Assembly (NCBI GenBank): GCA_030066555.1
Contig: JASJBK010000022.1
Span: forward strand, 1-36,863
DNA from: Halieaceae bacterium
GTDB lineage: Bacteria > Pseudomonadota > Gammaproteobacteria > Pseudomonadales > Halieaceae
DNA length: 36,863 bases
Reading direction: 5' to 3'
Below the pieces are notes generated by a model, which worked only from the letters and a program-made list of their open reading frames with translations, was not told the DNA's origin and ran no database searches. Within the stretch, counting starts at the first letter, position 1. Each line of letters starts with the position of its first letter. Positions 28,675-36,581 of this stretch are shown here, one piece after another. The position numbers were made by a program, and so were the translations under genes.

Positions 28675-28989
28675 ATGACGGAGACTCGCACAAAAGTCCT
28701 TCTGGCAGCGGCCTTGACGCTGTTGTCAGGCCACGGCCTCGCCGATGAGAGCGGGAAAGTGGAGGAGCTCTACGTCAAGAGCTGCGCTGTCTGCCATGCG
28801 GCCGGTGCCGCCGGCGCACCCAAAACGGGTGATGTTGCACAGTGGGAACCTCGCCTCGCCAAGGGCATGGACACCCTGGTTACCAACGTACAGACCGGCC
28901 TCAACGCCATGCCGCCCAAGGGCATGTGCTTCAACTGCAGCCCCGAAGACTACAAGGCGCTGATTGAGTACATGGCAAAACCCCAGTAG
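28675..28989 (+). CDS. cytochrome c5 family monoheme protein
   Basis: A small periplasmic electron carrier of 104 residues. A signal peptide (about 1-23, ending GLA) precedes a class I cytochrome c fold: heme-binding CAVCH (37-41), likely axial Met79 (AMPPKG) and the Cys85/Cys88 pair (CFNC) that forms the extra disulfide of c5 cytochromes. ATG 28675 has AAGGTG 7 nt upstream. It is followed by cytochrome c4 after 50 bp. Both are plausible electron donors to the caa3 oxidase encoded upstream, which is an inference. Confidence 0.93.
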   Translation: MTETRTKVLLAAALTLLSGHGLADESGKVEELYVKSCAVCHAAGAAGAPKTGDVAQWEPRLAKGMDTLVTNVQTGLNAMPPKGMCFNCSPEDYKALIEYMAKPQ

Positions 28990-29039
28990 GCGCACCGTTT
29001 GCTGCTACCCACGAATTCACGGAAATAGTCGGAAAACCA

Positions 29040-29672
29040 ATGAACAAGTTCACATTCGCATTCGTCATTCTCGCCAGCCTCAGCGCCAACGCGCTGGCAG
29101 GCGACGCTGCCGCCGGCAAGGCGCTGACGGTCACCTGTGCTGCCTGTCACAACGAAGATGGCAACAGCATCGTACCTACCTTCCCCAAGCTCGCCGGCCA
29201 GAACGAGGCCTACCTGATCAAGCAGATCAAGGACATCCGCGATGGACGTCGCCCGGTGCCGACCATGATCGGCCAGGTCGACAACTACACCGACGAGCAG
29301 ATCGCCGATGTCGCGGCCTACTACGCCAGCCAGGCAACCACCCCTGGCCAGGCCGAGGACAAGCTGCTGACCCTGGGCGCCAAGGTCTACCGGGCCGGTG
29401 TATCCCAGACCGGTGTTGCCGCCTGTAGCGCCTGTCACGGTGCCACCGGTGCAGGTAATGCTCCCGCCGGCTGGCCCAAGCTCGCAGGCCAGCACAAGGA
29501 ATACATCGCCGACCAGCTGCGCAAGTGGCGGACGGGCGCGGAAAATACCCTGGAAGAAAACCCCAATGGCCGCACCAACGACGGCGATGCACGCTTCATG
29601 CGTGATGTGGCCTACCGCATGACGGACAACGAGATCGATGCGGTAGCCAACTTCATCGCGGGTCTGTATTGA
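29040..29672 (+). CDS. diheme cytochrome c4
   Basis: A periplasmic diheme cytochrome of 210 residues built from two similar class I domains. A signal peptide (about 1-20) is followed by heme sites CAACH (33-37) and CSACH (129-133). The repeated FPKLAGQNEAYLIKQIKDI and WPKLAGQHKEYIADQLRKW segments, one in each half, are the c4 signature. Met ligands lie in PTMIG (about 75) and RFMRDVA. It belongs to the c5-c4-dsbA set found between engB and the following genes in Pseudomonas. E. coli lacks it. Confidence 0.95.
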   Translation: MNKFTFAFVILASLSANALAGDAAAGKALTVTCAACHNEDGNSIVPTFPKLAGQNEAYLIKQIKDIRDGRRPVPTMIGQVDNYTDEQIADVAAYYASQATTPGQAEDKLLTLGAKVYRAGVSQTGVAACSACHGATGAGNAPAGWPKLAGQHKEYIADQLRKWRTGAENTLEENPNGRTNDGDARFMRDVAYRMTDNEIDAVANFIAGLY

Positions 29673-29685
29673 GCTCTGAGCAGCT

Positions 29686-29713
29686 GAACTTTGCCCTGGC
29701 TTTAGTAGTCGGA
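29686..29713 (+). promoter_or_regulatory. putative sigmaE/AlgU-type promoter of dsbA
   Basis: GAACTT (29686-29691), 17-bp spacer, TCGGA (29709-29713), which is 4 of 5 to the TCTGA consensus. Transcription would start near 29720, about 32 nt before the dsbA ATG. I recall that dsbA of P. aeruginosa is AlgU-dependent, which agrees. Confidence 0.5.
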
Positions 29714-29751
29714 AGAGTGTGGTCTAGAGAGAGTTGATCGGGAGACAGATC

Positions 29752-30396
29752 ATGAAGAAGTTCCTTACAGCCCTGGCGTTTACCCTGTTCAGCCTGCCGA
29801 CCCTGGCTCAGGAGTTCCGGGAGGGTGTGCACTACGACGTCATTTCACCGGCGGTATCCACCCGCAGCGGTGACAAGATAGAGGTCGTTGAGTTCTTTGC
29901 CTACAGCTGCGGCCACTGCTACAACTTCGAGCCCCTGCTCACCCAGTGGAAGAAGCAGCAGTCAGACGACGTGGTGTTGGTTCCCTCTCCCGCCGTGTGG
30001 AGCGCGCCGATGGAGCCCCACGCCAAGGCTTTCTACGCGGCCGAGGCTCTGGGTGTGCTGGACACGCTGCATGGCGCACTGTTCGCGGCCATGCATATCG
30101 ATCGCAACCGCCTTGCCAGCGAAGACGAAATCCGCAAGATCTTTGTCGCCAACGGCGTGAGCGCCGAAGACTTCAACAAGGCCTACCGCTCCTTCGGCGT
30201 CGGTAGTCAGGTGCGCCAGGCCGGCGCCCGCGCCAAGGGCGCACGCATCAGCGGCACCCCGGAGATGATGGTGGCGGGCAAGTATCGCATCACCACCCGC
30301 AAGGCCGGCAGCCAGGCCAATATGCTGAAGATCGCAGATTACCTGGTGGCGCTTGAACGTGCCGCCGCCGGTGGTAACAGCGCCTCAGCTGAGTAA
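29752..30396 (+). CDS. dsbA: periplasmic thiol:disulfide oxidoreductase DsbA
   Basis: Introduces disulfide bonds into exported proteins. The 214-residue product has a signal peptide (about 1-20, ending LAQ), a thioredoxin domain split by a helical insert, the active site C53-G-H-C56 in FFAYSCGHCYNFEP, and the cis-proline loop ISGTPEMMV (Pro170). The central dipeptide is GH, where E. coli and P. aeruginosa DsbA have PH; this dipeptide tunes redox potential, so the enzyme may be less oxidising. ATG 29752 has GGGAGA upstream; the in-frame start at 29734 would spoil the signal peptide. It follows the two c-type cytochromes. Confidence 0.94.
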   Translation: MKKFLTALAFTLFSLPTLAQEFREGVHYDVISPAVSTRSGDKIEVVEFFAYSCGHCYNFEPLLTQWKKQQSDDVVLVPSPAVWSAPMEPHAKAFYAAEALGVLDTLHGALFAAMHIDRNRLASEDEIRKIFVANGVSAEDFNKAYRSFGVGSQVRQAGARAKGARISGTPEMMVAGKYRITTRKAGSQANMLKIADYLVALERAAAGGNSASAE

Positions 30397-30405
30397 GCAC
30401 GGCGG

Positions 30406-31023
30406 CTACATGCCGCTGGTGTAGTTCTCGAGACTGGCGGCACCGCTGTCGCGGATACCCACAAACGCTTTCGAATATTCCCTGAGCAGGCGCAGGCAGT
30501 AGGTCAGCCGCGCCTCGAAGTATTCCTGCGCACTGGCCTTGTTCTCGGCCGGATCGTCATTGAACACCGTGTCCACGTAACGAATGATCAGGTGCTCCGG
30601 CAGATAGCACAGGCGGTTGTTTTTGTAGCTGCTCATGCGCAGTTCAGCCACCGGGAAGGAGCCGCCGTCGGCCACCGACACGGTGACAATCAACGCCGGT
30701 TTGTGGGCGAGCTCGCCCCCACCGGTGAATACCAGGAAGAAGTTTTTCAGTCCCGCCGGCGCCATGCCGTGCCACTCGGGGGACACCACCACGAAACCGT
30801 CGCAGGATGAAAGCTGCTCCGAGAGCGGCGCCAGGCGTTCCTGCCAGGCGGGATCGCCCTCCCAGATACCCTCGTCCCACAGCGGCAGTGGGTTGCTGGC
30901 GAGCAGGTAGAGCCAGGTCTCGTCGCAGTGGCCCTGCTCGACCAGGGCGCGTTCGATGTGGCGCGCCACCTTTTCACTTTGAGAGTTCTCGCGGTGGCTA
31001 CCGCAGATGATGCCGATCTTCAT
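30406..31023 (-). CDS. NADPH-dependent FMN reductase family protein
   Basis: A flavodoxin-fold NAD(P)H:FMN oxidoreductase of 205 residues. The phosphate-binding loop GSHRENSQS (8-16) and the isoalloxazine-side motif SPEWHGMAPAGLKNFF (about 80-95) are those of the FMN_red family (the more common form is SPEYNG). The substrate is unknown; relatives reduce flavins, quinones, azo dyes or chromate. It is convergent with dsbA (9 bp between stops, no terminator visible) and 51 bp downstream of the cysteine synthase-like gene. Confidence 0.88.
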   Translation of the reverse strand: MKIGIICGSHRENSQSEKVARHIERALVEQGHCDETWLYLLASNPLPLWDEGIWEGDPAWQERLAPLSEQLSSCDGFVVVSPEWHGMAPAGLKNFFLVFTGGGELAHKPALIVTVSVADGGSFPVAELRMSSYKNNRLCYLPEHLIIRYVDTVFNDDPAENKASAQEYFEARLTYCLRLLREYSKAFVGIRDSGAASLENYTSGM

Positions 31024-31074
31024 GGCCTGTTCCTGAGAGTGTGTTTTGCTGTCGCGGCGCTGGCCGCGCCCTGG

Positions 31075-32079
31075 CTAGATCTCCAGCCAATCCGGGGTGG
31101 GCAGGCCGCGGTTGCGGAGGTAGGCGGGATTGAACAATTTGCTCTGGTAGCGATTGCCGTAGTCGCAGAGGATGGTGACAATCGTATGGCCGGGCCCCAG
31201 CTCCTCCGCCATCCGCACCGCGCCGGCGATGTTGACGCCTGAGGAGCCGCCCAGGCACAGCCCCTCGTGCTTGAGCAGGTTGAACACCCAGGGCAGGGCC
31301 TCGGCGTCGGATACCTGGTAGGCGTGATCCACTCGCGCCTGGGCTATATTCTCGGTGATGTGGTTGATGCCGATGCCTTCCATCATCGAGCTGCCTTCAC
31401 CGGGCTTCAACTCGCCGTGGGCGTAGTAGTTGTATAGCGAGGCGTCCTCGGGATCGGCGATGCCGATCTTGACCTCCGGGTTGTGCTCCTTGAGCGCATT
31501 GGACACGCCGGCCAGCGTGCCGCCGGTGCCGACGGCGCAGATAAAGCCATCGACCTTGCCTTCAGTCTGCTCCCAGATCTCGCTACCGGTGGTGGCTGCA
31601 TGAAAGCGCATGTTGGCCAGATTGTCGAATTGCTGGGCCCAGAAAGCGCCCCGGTCGGAGCTGGCATTGAGCTTTTCCGCCAGGCGACCAGCGGTATGGA
31701 TATAGTGGTTTTCATCGGAGTAGGAAGTCGCCGGCACCAGGTGCAGCTCTGCGCCCAGCAGCTCCAGGGTCTCGATCTTTTCCTTGCTTTGGGTGACCGG
31801 CATGACCACCACGCTGCGATAGCCCAGGGCATTGGCCAGCAGGGTCAGGCCAATACCGGTATTGCCGGCGGTGCCTTCTACCACGGTACCCCCGGGTGAG
31901 ATCGCGCCGCGCTCCTCGGCGTCGCGCAGGATGCCCAACGCGGTGCGGTCCTTGACCGAGCTGCCCGGATTGAGGAATTCGGCCTTGCCATAGATCTTGC
32001 AGCCCGTGCGCTCCGAGGCCTCGCGCAGGTACAGCAGCGGGGTATTGCCAATCAGCGAGGTGACGTCCTGGGCGGCCAT
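31075..32079 (-). CDS. cysteine synthase family PLP enzyme
   Basis: A fold-type II pyridoxal-phosphate enzyme of 334 residues, related to O-acetylserine sulfhydrylase (CysK) and to the Cds1 branch. PLP-lysine is Lys43 in NPGSSVKDRTAL; the substrate loop reads EGTAGNTGIGL (68-78) where E. coli CysK has EPTSGNTG; the phosphate cup is GTGGTLAG. The altered loop suggests a distinct subfamily, either a cysteine synthase or a cysteine desulfhydrase; I cannot tell which. ATG 32079 has AAGGA 7 nt upstream and was preferred to an in-frame TTG at 32094. It follows the Bcr/CflA exporter after 25 bp on the same strand. Confidence 0.85.
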   Translation of the reverse strand: MAAQDVTSLIGNTPLLYLREASERTGCKIYGKAEFLNPGSSVKDRTALGILRDAEERGAISPGGTVVEGTAGNTGIGLTLLANALGYRSVVVMPVTQSKEKIETLELLGAELHLVPATSYSDENHYIHTAGRLAEKLNASSDRGAFWAQQFDNLANMRFHAATTGSEIWEQTEGKVDGFICAVGTGGTLAGVSNALKEHNPEVKIGIADPEDASLYNYYAHGELKPGEGSSMMEGIGINHITENIAQARVDHAYQVSDAEALPWVFNLLKHEGLCLGGSSGVNIAGAVRMAEELGPGHTIVTILCDYGNRYQSKLFNPAYLRNRGLPTPDWLEI

Positions 32080-32104
32080 GTCAGGGTCCTTCAAGGGAAG
32101 GTCG

Positions 32105-33298
32105 CTAGTATGCCATATCCCCGTGTCGCAGGCGCCAGATCAGCAGCAGTGATAGCAGGCTGCAGAGCAGGATTGCGGCGGTCATCGGCAACGGCGAATC
32201 GTTGAGCAGGGCGCCGACCACGGCGCCGGCGACAGCCGACAGCCCCATCTGGATGAAGCCGAACAGCGCCGAGGCGGTGCCGGCCATCTCGGCGAACGGC
32301 CTGAGCGCCATGGCCATGGCGTGGGGCAGTGCGATACCCACCCCACCCACGTACAGTGCCATGGGCACGACAATGCTCGCCGGGTGAAACCAGACCAGTG
32401 GGCCGACCAGCATCAGCACCGCGCCCCCGGTGGCGGCGAGGCCACCCTGCCACATCACGGTTTCTGAACGGCGATGGATGGCCAGCCGTGCGCTCAGCGC
32501 GCTGCCACCGATATAGCCCGCCACCGTGGTCAGAAACAGGGCGCCGAAGTACTCGAGTGGCACCCCCATCATTTCAATGAAGACGAAGCTTGCCCCGGAC
32601 AGGAAGCAGATCATGCCCGCATAGAGCAGGGCGCTGGCCACCGTGGTCTCGCGAAACTGTGCATGGCGCAGCAGGATGCTGTAGTTGCGGGCGATGTTGA
32701 CCGGGTGCAGTGCCTGCTGCACAGGCAGGGATTCCGGCAGCTTCCATCCCACAATGATCGCTACCAGCAGGCTGTAGGCGGCCAGCGACAGGAAGATCCA
32801 CGGCCAGGGCAACACTGCCAGCATCAGGCTGCCCAGGGTTGGCGCTACCGCCGGGGCCAGGGCCATGATCATGGCAATCAGCGCCAGTGCCCGGGCTGCG
32901 CCCTGTGGCCCGTACAGGTCGCGGGCAATGGTGCGCCCGAGGGTCGGCCCCACACAGGCACCGACACCCTGCACCACGCGGTAGGCAATCAGCTGCTCGA
33001 TGGTCTCGGCCAGCGCGCAGGCCACGGTAGCCGCGGCGTACAGCGCCAGCCCCGCCAGTACCACCGGGCGCCGGCCAAAGCGGTCTGCCAGCGGTCCGCA
33101 GGCCAGGTGAAACAGGGAAAACCCCAGCAGGTAGGCGCTGATGGTGAGCTGTACACGGGCGGTATCGGTGGCAAAGGCGTCGACCATGCCAGGCAGGGCC
33201 GGCAGGTACATATCGATGGTCAGCGGCCCCAGCGCCACCAGGGACGCCAGCAGGACGATCAGGCCGGGAGAGCGATGGTCAGGGGCGGCGTCAGACAT
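32105..33298 (-). CDS. Bcr/CflA family MFS efflux transporter
   Basis: A 12-helix major facilitator exporter of 397 residues. The opening helix LLASLVALGPLTIDMYLPALPGM is the Bcr/CflA signature, and motif A reads GPLADRFGRRPVVLAG (about 68-83). Bcr-type pumps export chloramphenicol, bicyclomycin or, as I recall for E. coli Bcr, cysteine and its dipeptides. Its pairing with a cysteine synthase-like gene 25 bp downstream makes a sulfur compound a reasonable guess for the substrate. The start ATG has only a weak ribosome site. It is preceded by a 463-bp gene-free region. Confidence 0.9.
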   Translation of the reverse strand: MSDAAPDHRSPGLIVLLASLVALGPLTIDMYLPALPGMVDAFATDTARVQLTISAYLLGFSLFHLACGPLADRFGRRPVVLAGLALYAAATVACALAETIEQLIAYRVVQGVGACVGPTLGRTIARDLYGPQGAARALALIAMIMALAPAVAPTLGSLMLAVLPWPWIFLSLAAYSLLVAIIVGWKLPESLPVQQALHPVNIARNYSILLRHAQFRETTVASALLYAGMICFLSGASFVFIEMMGVPLEYFGALFLTTVAGYIGGSALSARLAIHRRSETVMWQGGLAATGGAVLMLVGPLVWFHPASIVVPMALYVGGVGIALPHAMAMALRPFAEMAGTASALFGFIQMGLSAVAGAVVGALLNDSPLPMTAAILLCSLLSLLLIWRLRHGDMAY

Positions 33299-33386
33299 GG
33301 CTGGCGGATGCTATCACAGCCAGTCGCCTTCTCGAGCTGAAATACCCAACACCAGCGGATTGGGCCGGGGGTAGCGCTGTAGCCGC

Positions 33387-33479
33387 GCGTGCGGCACCCT
33401 TGGGCTCTTCCGGGACGCGCTAAAAGCATGCCGTCCATGGCCGCAGACGGTCCCGGAAGAGCCCAAGGGCGCCACACGC
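33387..33479. repeat. palindromic repeat element, copy A
   Basis: Two 30-nt arms (33387-33416 and 33450-33479) are inverted repeats with 28 matches, with a 33-nt centre. The centre holds CGCTAAAAGCATGCCGTCC and then ATGG (33418-33440), which recurs exactly, in the opposite orientation, in copy B (33610-33632). The arms begin GCGTGCGGCACCC and end CTCTTCCGGGAC. It resembles a REP/BIME-type extragenic element; it lacks any coding capacity for a transposase. Confidence 0.8.
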
Positions 33480-33554
33480 ACTCCCATTGTGCCTTCTTCC
33501 ATTCCGGATCCTCGTAGCCTTAACTCTGCAACCTGCTCGGTAAGAGGGTGTGAG

Positions 33555-33657
33555 CTGGGTCTGCTCCCTCCACGGACCGTCGCCGGCCAGGACGGCCGGC
33601 GCCGAGCGAGCCATGGACGGCATGCTTTTAGCGTGTCCGGGGAGGGTAGATACCCAG
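33555..33657. repeat. palindromic repeat element, copy B (opposite orientation)
   Basis: Outer arms 33555-33577 and 33635-33657 (23 nt, 18 matches), an inner perfect stem CGCCGGCC (33581-33588) with GGCCGGCG (33594-33601), and the 23-nt core shared with copy A at 33610-33632, inverted. Outside the core, the two copies share only short flanks such as CCGG-AC, so they are related units of one family rather than a recent duplication. Confidence 0.75.
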
Positions 33658-33695
33658 TTCGCGCCCGCCTACGGAGCTATTCACAAAGGTTGCGA

Positions 33696-33726
33696 CGAAC
33701 AAGAATACGCCCCGCAGTGCGGAGCG
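33696..33726 (-). terminator. possible intrinsic terminator of the dab-arsR operon
   Basis: On the reverse strand CGCTCCGC (33719-33726), loop ACT, GCGGGGCG (33708-33715) makes an 8-bp stem with one G-U pair, followed by TATTCTTGTTCG. The T-tract is interrupted, so it would be weak. It lies 36 bp after the arsR stop. Confidence 0.35.
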
Positions 33727-33761
33727 TTGAACTTATGACTATGGGAGTCTGGACAGGTGGG

Positions 33762-34133
33762 CTATGAGACCCGGGCGTCAGCGAAGGCATCGACCCAGAG
33801 GTTGCGGGCGTCGCTGACCTGTTCGTCGGTGACGTCGCCGATGTTACCGGCGACAAAATCGACGCCGTCCACCAGCCACCAGGCCAGCTGGTTGGTAGAC
33901 AGGTCGTAGATGCGCTCGCGGCCGGCGGCCTGCTCCACCACCAGTCGGTGAGTGCGCAGCAGGGCCAGGTGCTGGGAAACGCGGGTCTGGGGCAGGTCGA
34001 GCTTGTCGGCGATATTGCTGACACTGTGCTCGCCGCGACTGGCCAGGAACTGGATGATCAGGATCCGGTCAGGGTGCGACAGCACCTTCAGCAGGGCACT
34101 GAGTTCGCGGGCGACAATCTTGCGGTTGGGCAT
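33762..34133 (-). CDS. ArsR family winged-helix regulator of the dab operon
   Basis: A 123-residue DNA-binding protein with a winged helix-turn-helix: LKVLSHPDRILIIQFLASRG (15-34), then HSVSNIADKLDLPQTRVSQH (36-55) as helix-turn-helix and RLVVEQAAGRERIYDLS as wing. It contains no cysteine, so the metal- or thiol-sensing sites of typical ArsR/SmtB proteins are absent; the signal must be something else. A C-terminal extension (about 85-123, with WWLVDGVDFVAGNIGDV) follows the DNA-binding domain. Its ATG is one base from the dabA stop, so it is translationally coupled to the transporter genes and probably controls them by feedback. Confidence 0.88.
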   Translation of the reverse strand: MPNRKIVARELSALLKVLSHPDRILIIQFLASRGEHSVSNIADKLDLPQTRVSQHLALLRTHRLVVEQAAGRERIYDLSTNQLAWWLVDGVDFVAGNIGDVTDEQVSDARNLWVDAFADARVS

Positions 34134-34134
34134 A

Positions 34135-36579
34135 TCAGGCGGCCTCGCTTTGCCTGGCTTTCGCCTCGCTGTCTTCCAGCACCGGCACCCAGTCGGCGCT
34201 GTCGACGCGGCGCCAGAGTACGCCTTCGTCGTCCAGCGCGTGCATCTGGATCCAGCCGTTGTTGACCAGGTCTGCCAGGCCGCCATGCTGGTAGATGACG
34301 TAATCGATGGCCTCAACCGGGGCCGCGATCACTGCCATCAGGCGCAGCGGTTCGTGCAGGAACGACTCGCCATCGTGCAGGGACTGCATGGGCAGGCCGG
34401 TGCGCAGGTCGCCGTCCACCCCTTCCAGTACGCCAATGCCGCTGACCACGTTGTGCAGGGTCTTGTCGCCACTGCCAAAGTGCAGGTTGTCGACGGTGGA
34501 GCCGTAGTACTGCATGGTGATCCAGCTCGCCACCACCAGCGGCGCGGTGAGAATCGTCTCAAGCACCGCGTGCTCGTTGTCGCGCTGGTGCTCGTACTCA
34601 TGCAGGAAGCTGCGGCCGTCGAGGTCGATGCCCCGGGTTTTGTCGCGGGGTGCCGCGATAAATGCCCGGCAGCCTGCCAGGCCCCACTCGGGACGCACCT
34701 GGGACCAGTCGGACCCGCGTAGCAGCAGGGCGTCACCGGAGATCTCGCTGAGTGATGCGGCGCGCTCGCTGCGCGTTGCCCGACCCGCCAGTTCAGCCTG
34801 GGTGCGGAAGCCGTCAAGCTCGGCACCGGGCAGCAGCAGGTCCTCGTCCAGCAGGATCATGTCGTCGGTAGTGGTGTCGTGCAGGGCCGCCACAAACTGG
34901 GTGTCGGCGGGAATCTCGATTCCGCGTTCGATCAGCCCGGCACGGACAAAGTTGTCGTTGAGAATCTGCGCGGCGATGCGGGAATTGGCATCACCGGCGT
35001 GGCCGCCGCAGGCCCCGCAATCCAGTGCGGAGGCGTAGGGATTGTTCTCGGTGGAAGCACCGTGTCCCGCCAGCACCACCAGCCGTGCGAAGCGGCTGGT
35101 CAGCGACATGCCACGCAGCAGGCCTTCGGCGAGGTCGATCTTCTCCGGCAGCGTGGCCCTGAGCTCGGGGATTGCGGTTTCGCGGCGCCCCTCGGTCCAA
35201 CCGAGGCTGGCCTTGAGCAGCTTCCAGGCATAACCGAGGCCCAGTGCTTCGACATAGCTGAAACCGGCGACACCAGCGCGCTGGAAACGCGCCCAGCGGC
35301 TATTAACAAACTGCCTGGTTTCGCTATGGCCGTGGTCGTGGTCATGGGCACAAGCGGAATGGCCGGGCTCAAGCAGTACCGGGCAGCGGGCGCTGTCGCC
35401 ATCGGTGCTGGATTCCAGCGCGACGGCCAGGCCGAAGAAGCCGGCAAAGCCGATGGTTTCGATCTTCAGCTCGGGGCTGCGCTCGAGCTGGCGGCGATAG
35501 CGCTCGGAGCGCACATCGATACAGAATGCCGCCTGGACGTCGGGCCGGGATTCTTCTCGTTGCTGCCTGCTGTTGCTTTCCAGCTCTTCCGCCAGCTCGC
35601 GCTGGGCAGCGAAGTCCCGGGCCATCTGCAGCGCCAGGTCGGTCCAGTTGAGCGCCAGCCACTGGCCGGCGTCGTCGTCAGTGTAGTGGTGCAGGCTGGC
35701 AAGCCAGTGGGAGGCCAGCGAGGCATCGGAATGACAGCGGTAGAGGACCAGTTCCCAGGCGGCGCGGATAGCCAGCAGTTGGCGGGCCGCGCTGCCATCT
35801 TCGCCGCGCAGTTCGCGGGTCCAGCCGCGGTAGCGGGCATAGGCCGCCCAGCCTGCAATATCGGACAGCAGGCGGTGGAAGTAATCCTGCAGAGCTTCCT
35901 CGGGCAGGGACAGCTCTTCCGCAAGCAACACCAGCAGGGCGGTCGGCTCGGTGGGCAGCTCGGCGAAGGCTTCGCGTGCGCCCTTAAGGCCCAACAGCTC
36001 GGCGCTGCGATCGATCGAGGACACTGCTCGATAAGAGGTCCAGGGATCCGCATCCGGGCTCGCAGCTGACCAGACCGCCAGGCCCTGGTCGAAAAAGTCG
36101 GCCGCCCAGTTGGACACCGATCCGGTGATAAAGCGCTCCCAGTCGGTGCCGTCATGGCGTTCGGCCAGCGAGGCCATGGTCGGCAGCTTGAACAGGTCTG
36201 CCGGCGCTTCGCTCTTGAGCGCCTCGGCGCGCACCCGCTCAACAGAGGTGACATGACGGTTACCGTGACGGGACAGTTCATTGATCGCCAGGGCGATGTC
36301 AGCGTCCTTGATGTGGCCCTCAGCAATCTGTTGCGCGTAGTAACTGCGCGGCATGGTCAGGCGCGCACCCAGGGTGCGGGCCGACAGGTAGCCGGCATCC
36401 TTGAGATCGCACTCGGCCATGCCCAGCAGCGGATTGACCGCAACGAAAGACTTCAGGGGCCACAGCGGCGCAATGCGGGCAGCCGCCTGGCTGGCAGCGC
36501 GATCCACGCTGATATCCAGCGCCCTGATTTCGGCGTCGCGCTGCTCTTCTGCGGCATGCGGGGGAAGGCTAGCATTCAT
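34135..36579 (-). CDS. dabA: DabA, catalytic subunit of the DAB inorganic carbon accumulation complex (DUF2309)
   Basis: A cytoplasmic, membrane-associated zinc protein related to beta-carbonic anhydrases; with the membrane subunit DabB it is thought to hydrate CO2 to bicarbonate one-way, driven by cation flux. The 814 residues include the expected zinc and active-site set: Cys353 and Asp355 (AAFCIDVRSER), His506 (VLAGHGASTENNPY) and Cys521 (ALDCGACGG), matching Cys351, Asp353, His524 and Cys539 of the Halothiobacillus protein. The N-terminal LWPLKSFVAVNPLLG is a family signature. A histidine-rich loop CAHDHDHGHSE lies at about 410-420. ATG 36579 has GGAG 7 nt upstream; the in-frame TTG at 36585 was rejected. 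Confidence 0.94.
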   Translation of the reverse strand: MNASLPPHAAEEQRDAEIRALDISVDRAASQAAARIAPLWPLKSFVAVNPLLGMAECDLKDAGYLSARTLGARLTMPRSYYAQQIAEGHIKDADIALAINELSRHGNRHVTSVERVRAEALKSEAPADLFKLPTMASLAERHDGTDWERFITGSVSNWAADFFDQGLAVWSAASPDADPWTSYRAVSSIDRSAELLGLKGAREAFAELPTEPTALLVLLAEELSLPEEALQDYFHRLLSDIAGWAAYARYRGWTRELRGEDGSAARQLLAIRAAWELVLYRCHSDASLASHWLASLHHYTDDDAGQWLALNWTDLALQMARDFAAQRELAEELESNSRQQREESRPDVQAAFCIDVRSERYRRQLERSPELKIETIGFAGFFGLAVALESSTDGDSARCPVLLEPGHSACAHDHDHGHSETRQFVNSRWARFQRAGVAGFSYVEALGLGYAWKLLKASLGWTEGRRETAIPELRATLPEKIDLAEGLLRGMSLTSRFARLVVLAGHGASTENNPYASALDCGACGGHAGDANSRIAAQILNDNFVRAGLIERGIEIPADTQFVAALHDTTTDDMILLDEDLLLPGAELDGFRTQAELAGRATRSERAASLSEISGDALLLRGSDWSQVRPEWGLAGCRAFIAAPRDKTRGIDLDGRSFLHEYEHQRDNEHAVLETILTAPLVVASWITMQYYGSTVDNLHFGSGDKTLHNVVSGIGVLEGVDGDLRTGLPMQSLHDGESFLHEPLRLMAVIAAPVEAIDYVIYQHGGLADLVNNGWIQMHALDDEGVLWRRVDSADWVPVLEDSEAKARQSEAA

Positions 36580-36581
36580 GG

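Larger units (their letters stand above)
33299..33761. other. gene-free intergenic region with palindromic repeats
   Basis: Both flanking genes are on the reverse strand. The region holds two long imperfect palindromes (33387-33479 and 33555-33657), a candidate terminator for arsR (33696-33726), and presumably the promoter of the bcr-cysteine synthase operon, for which I find no clear boxes. Open frames here overlap the palindromes and show no family features. Confidence 0.6.

Noticed and set aside
28584-28691. N-terminal extension of engB
   Set aside because: It would run through the promoter region shared with cytochrome c5, and EngB homologues begin shortly before the NYRAASY segment.
34879-36069. 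Long forward open frame antisense to dabA
   Set aside because: It lies wholly inside dabA on the other strand, lacks family motifs, and is glycine/glutamine-rich as expected from reading a high-GC gene backwards. Similar antisense frames occur within rsmB (6005-6856), glyQ (692-1228) and polA (24871-25680).
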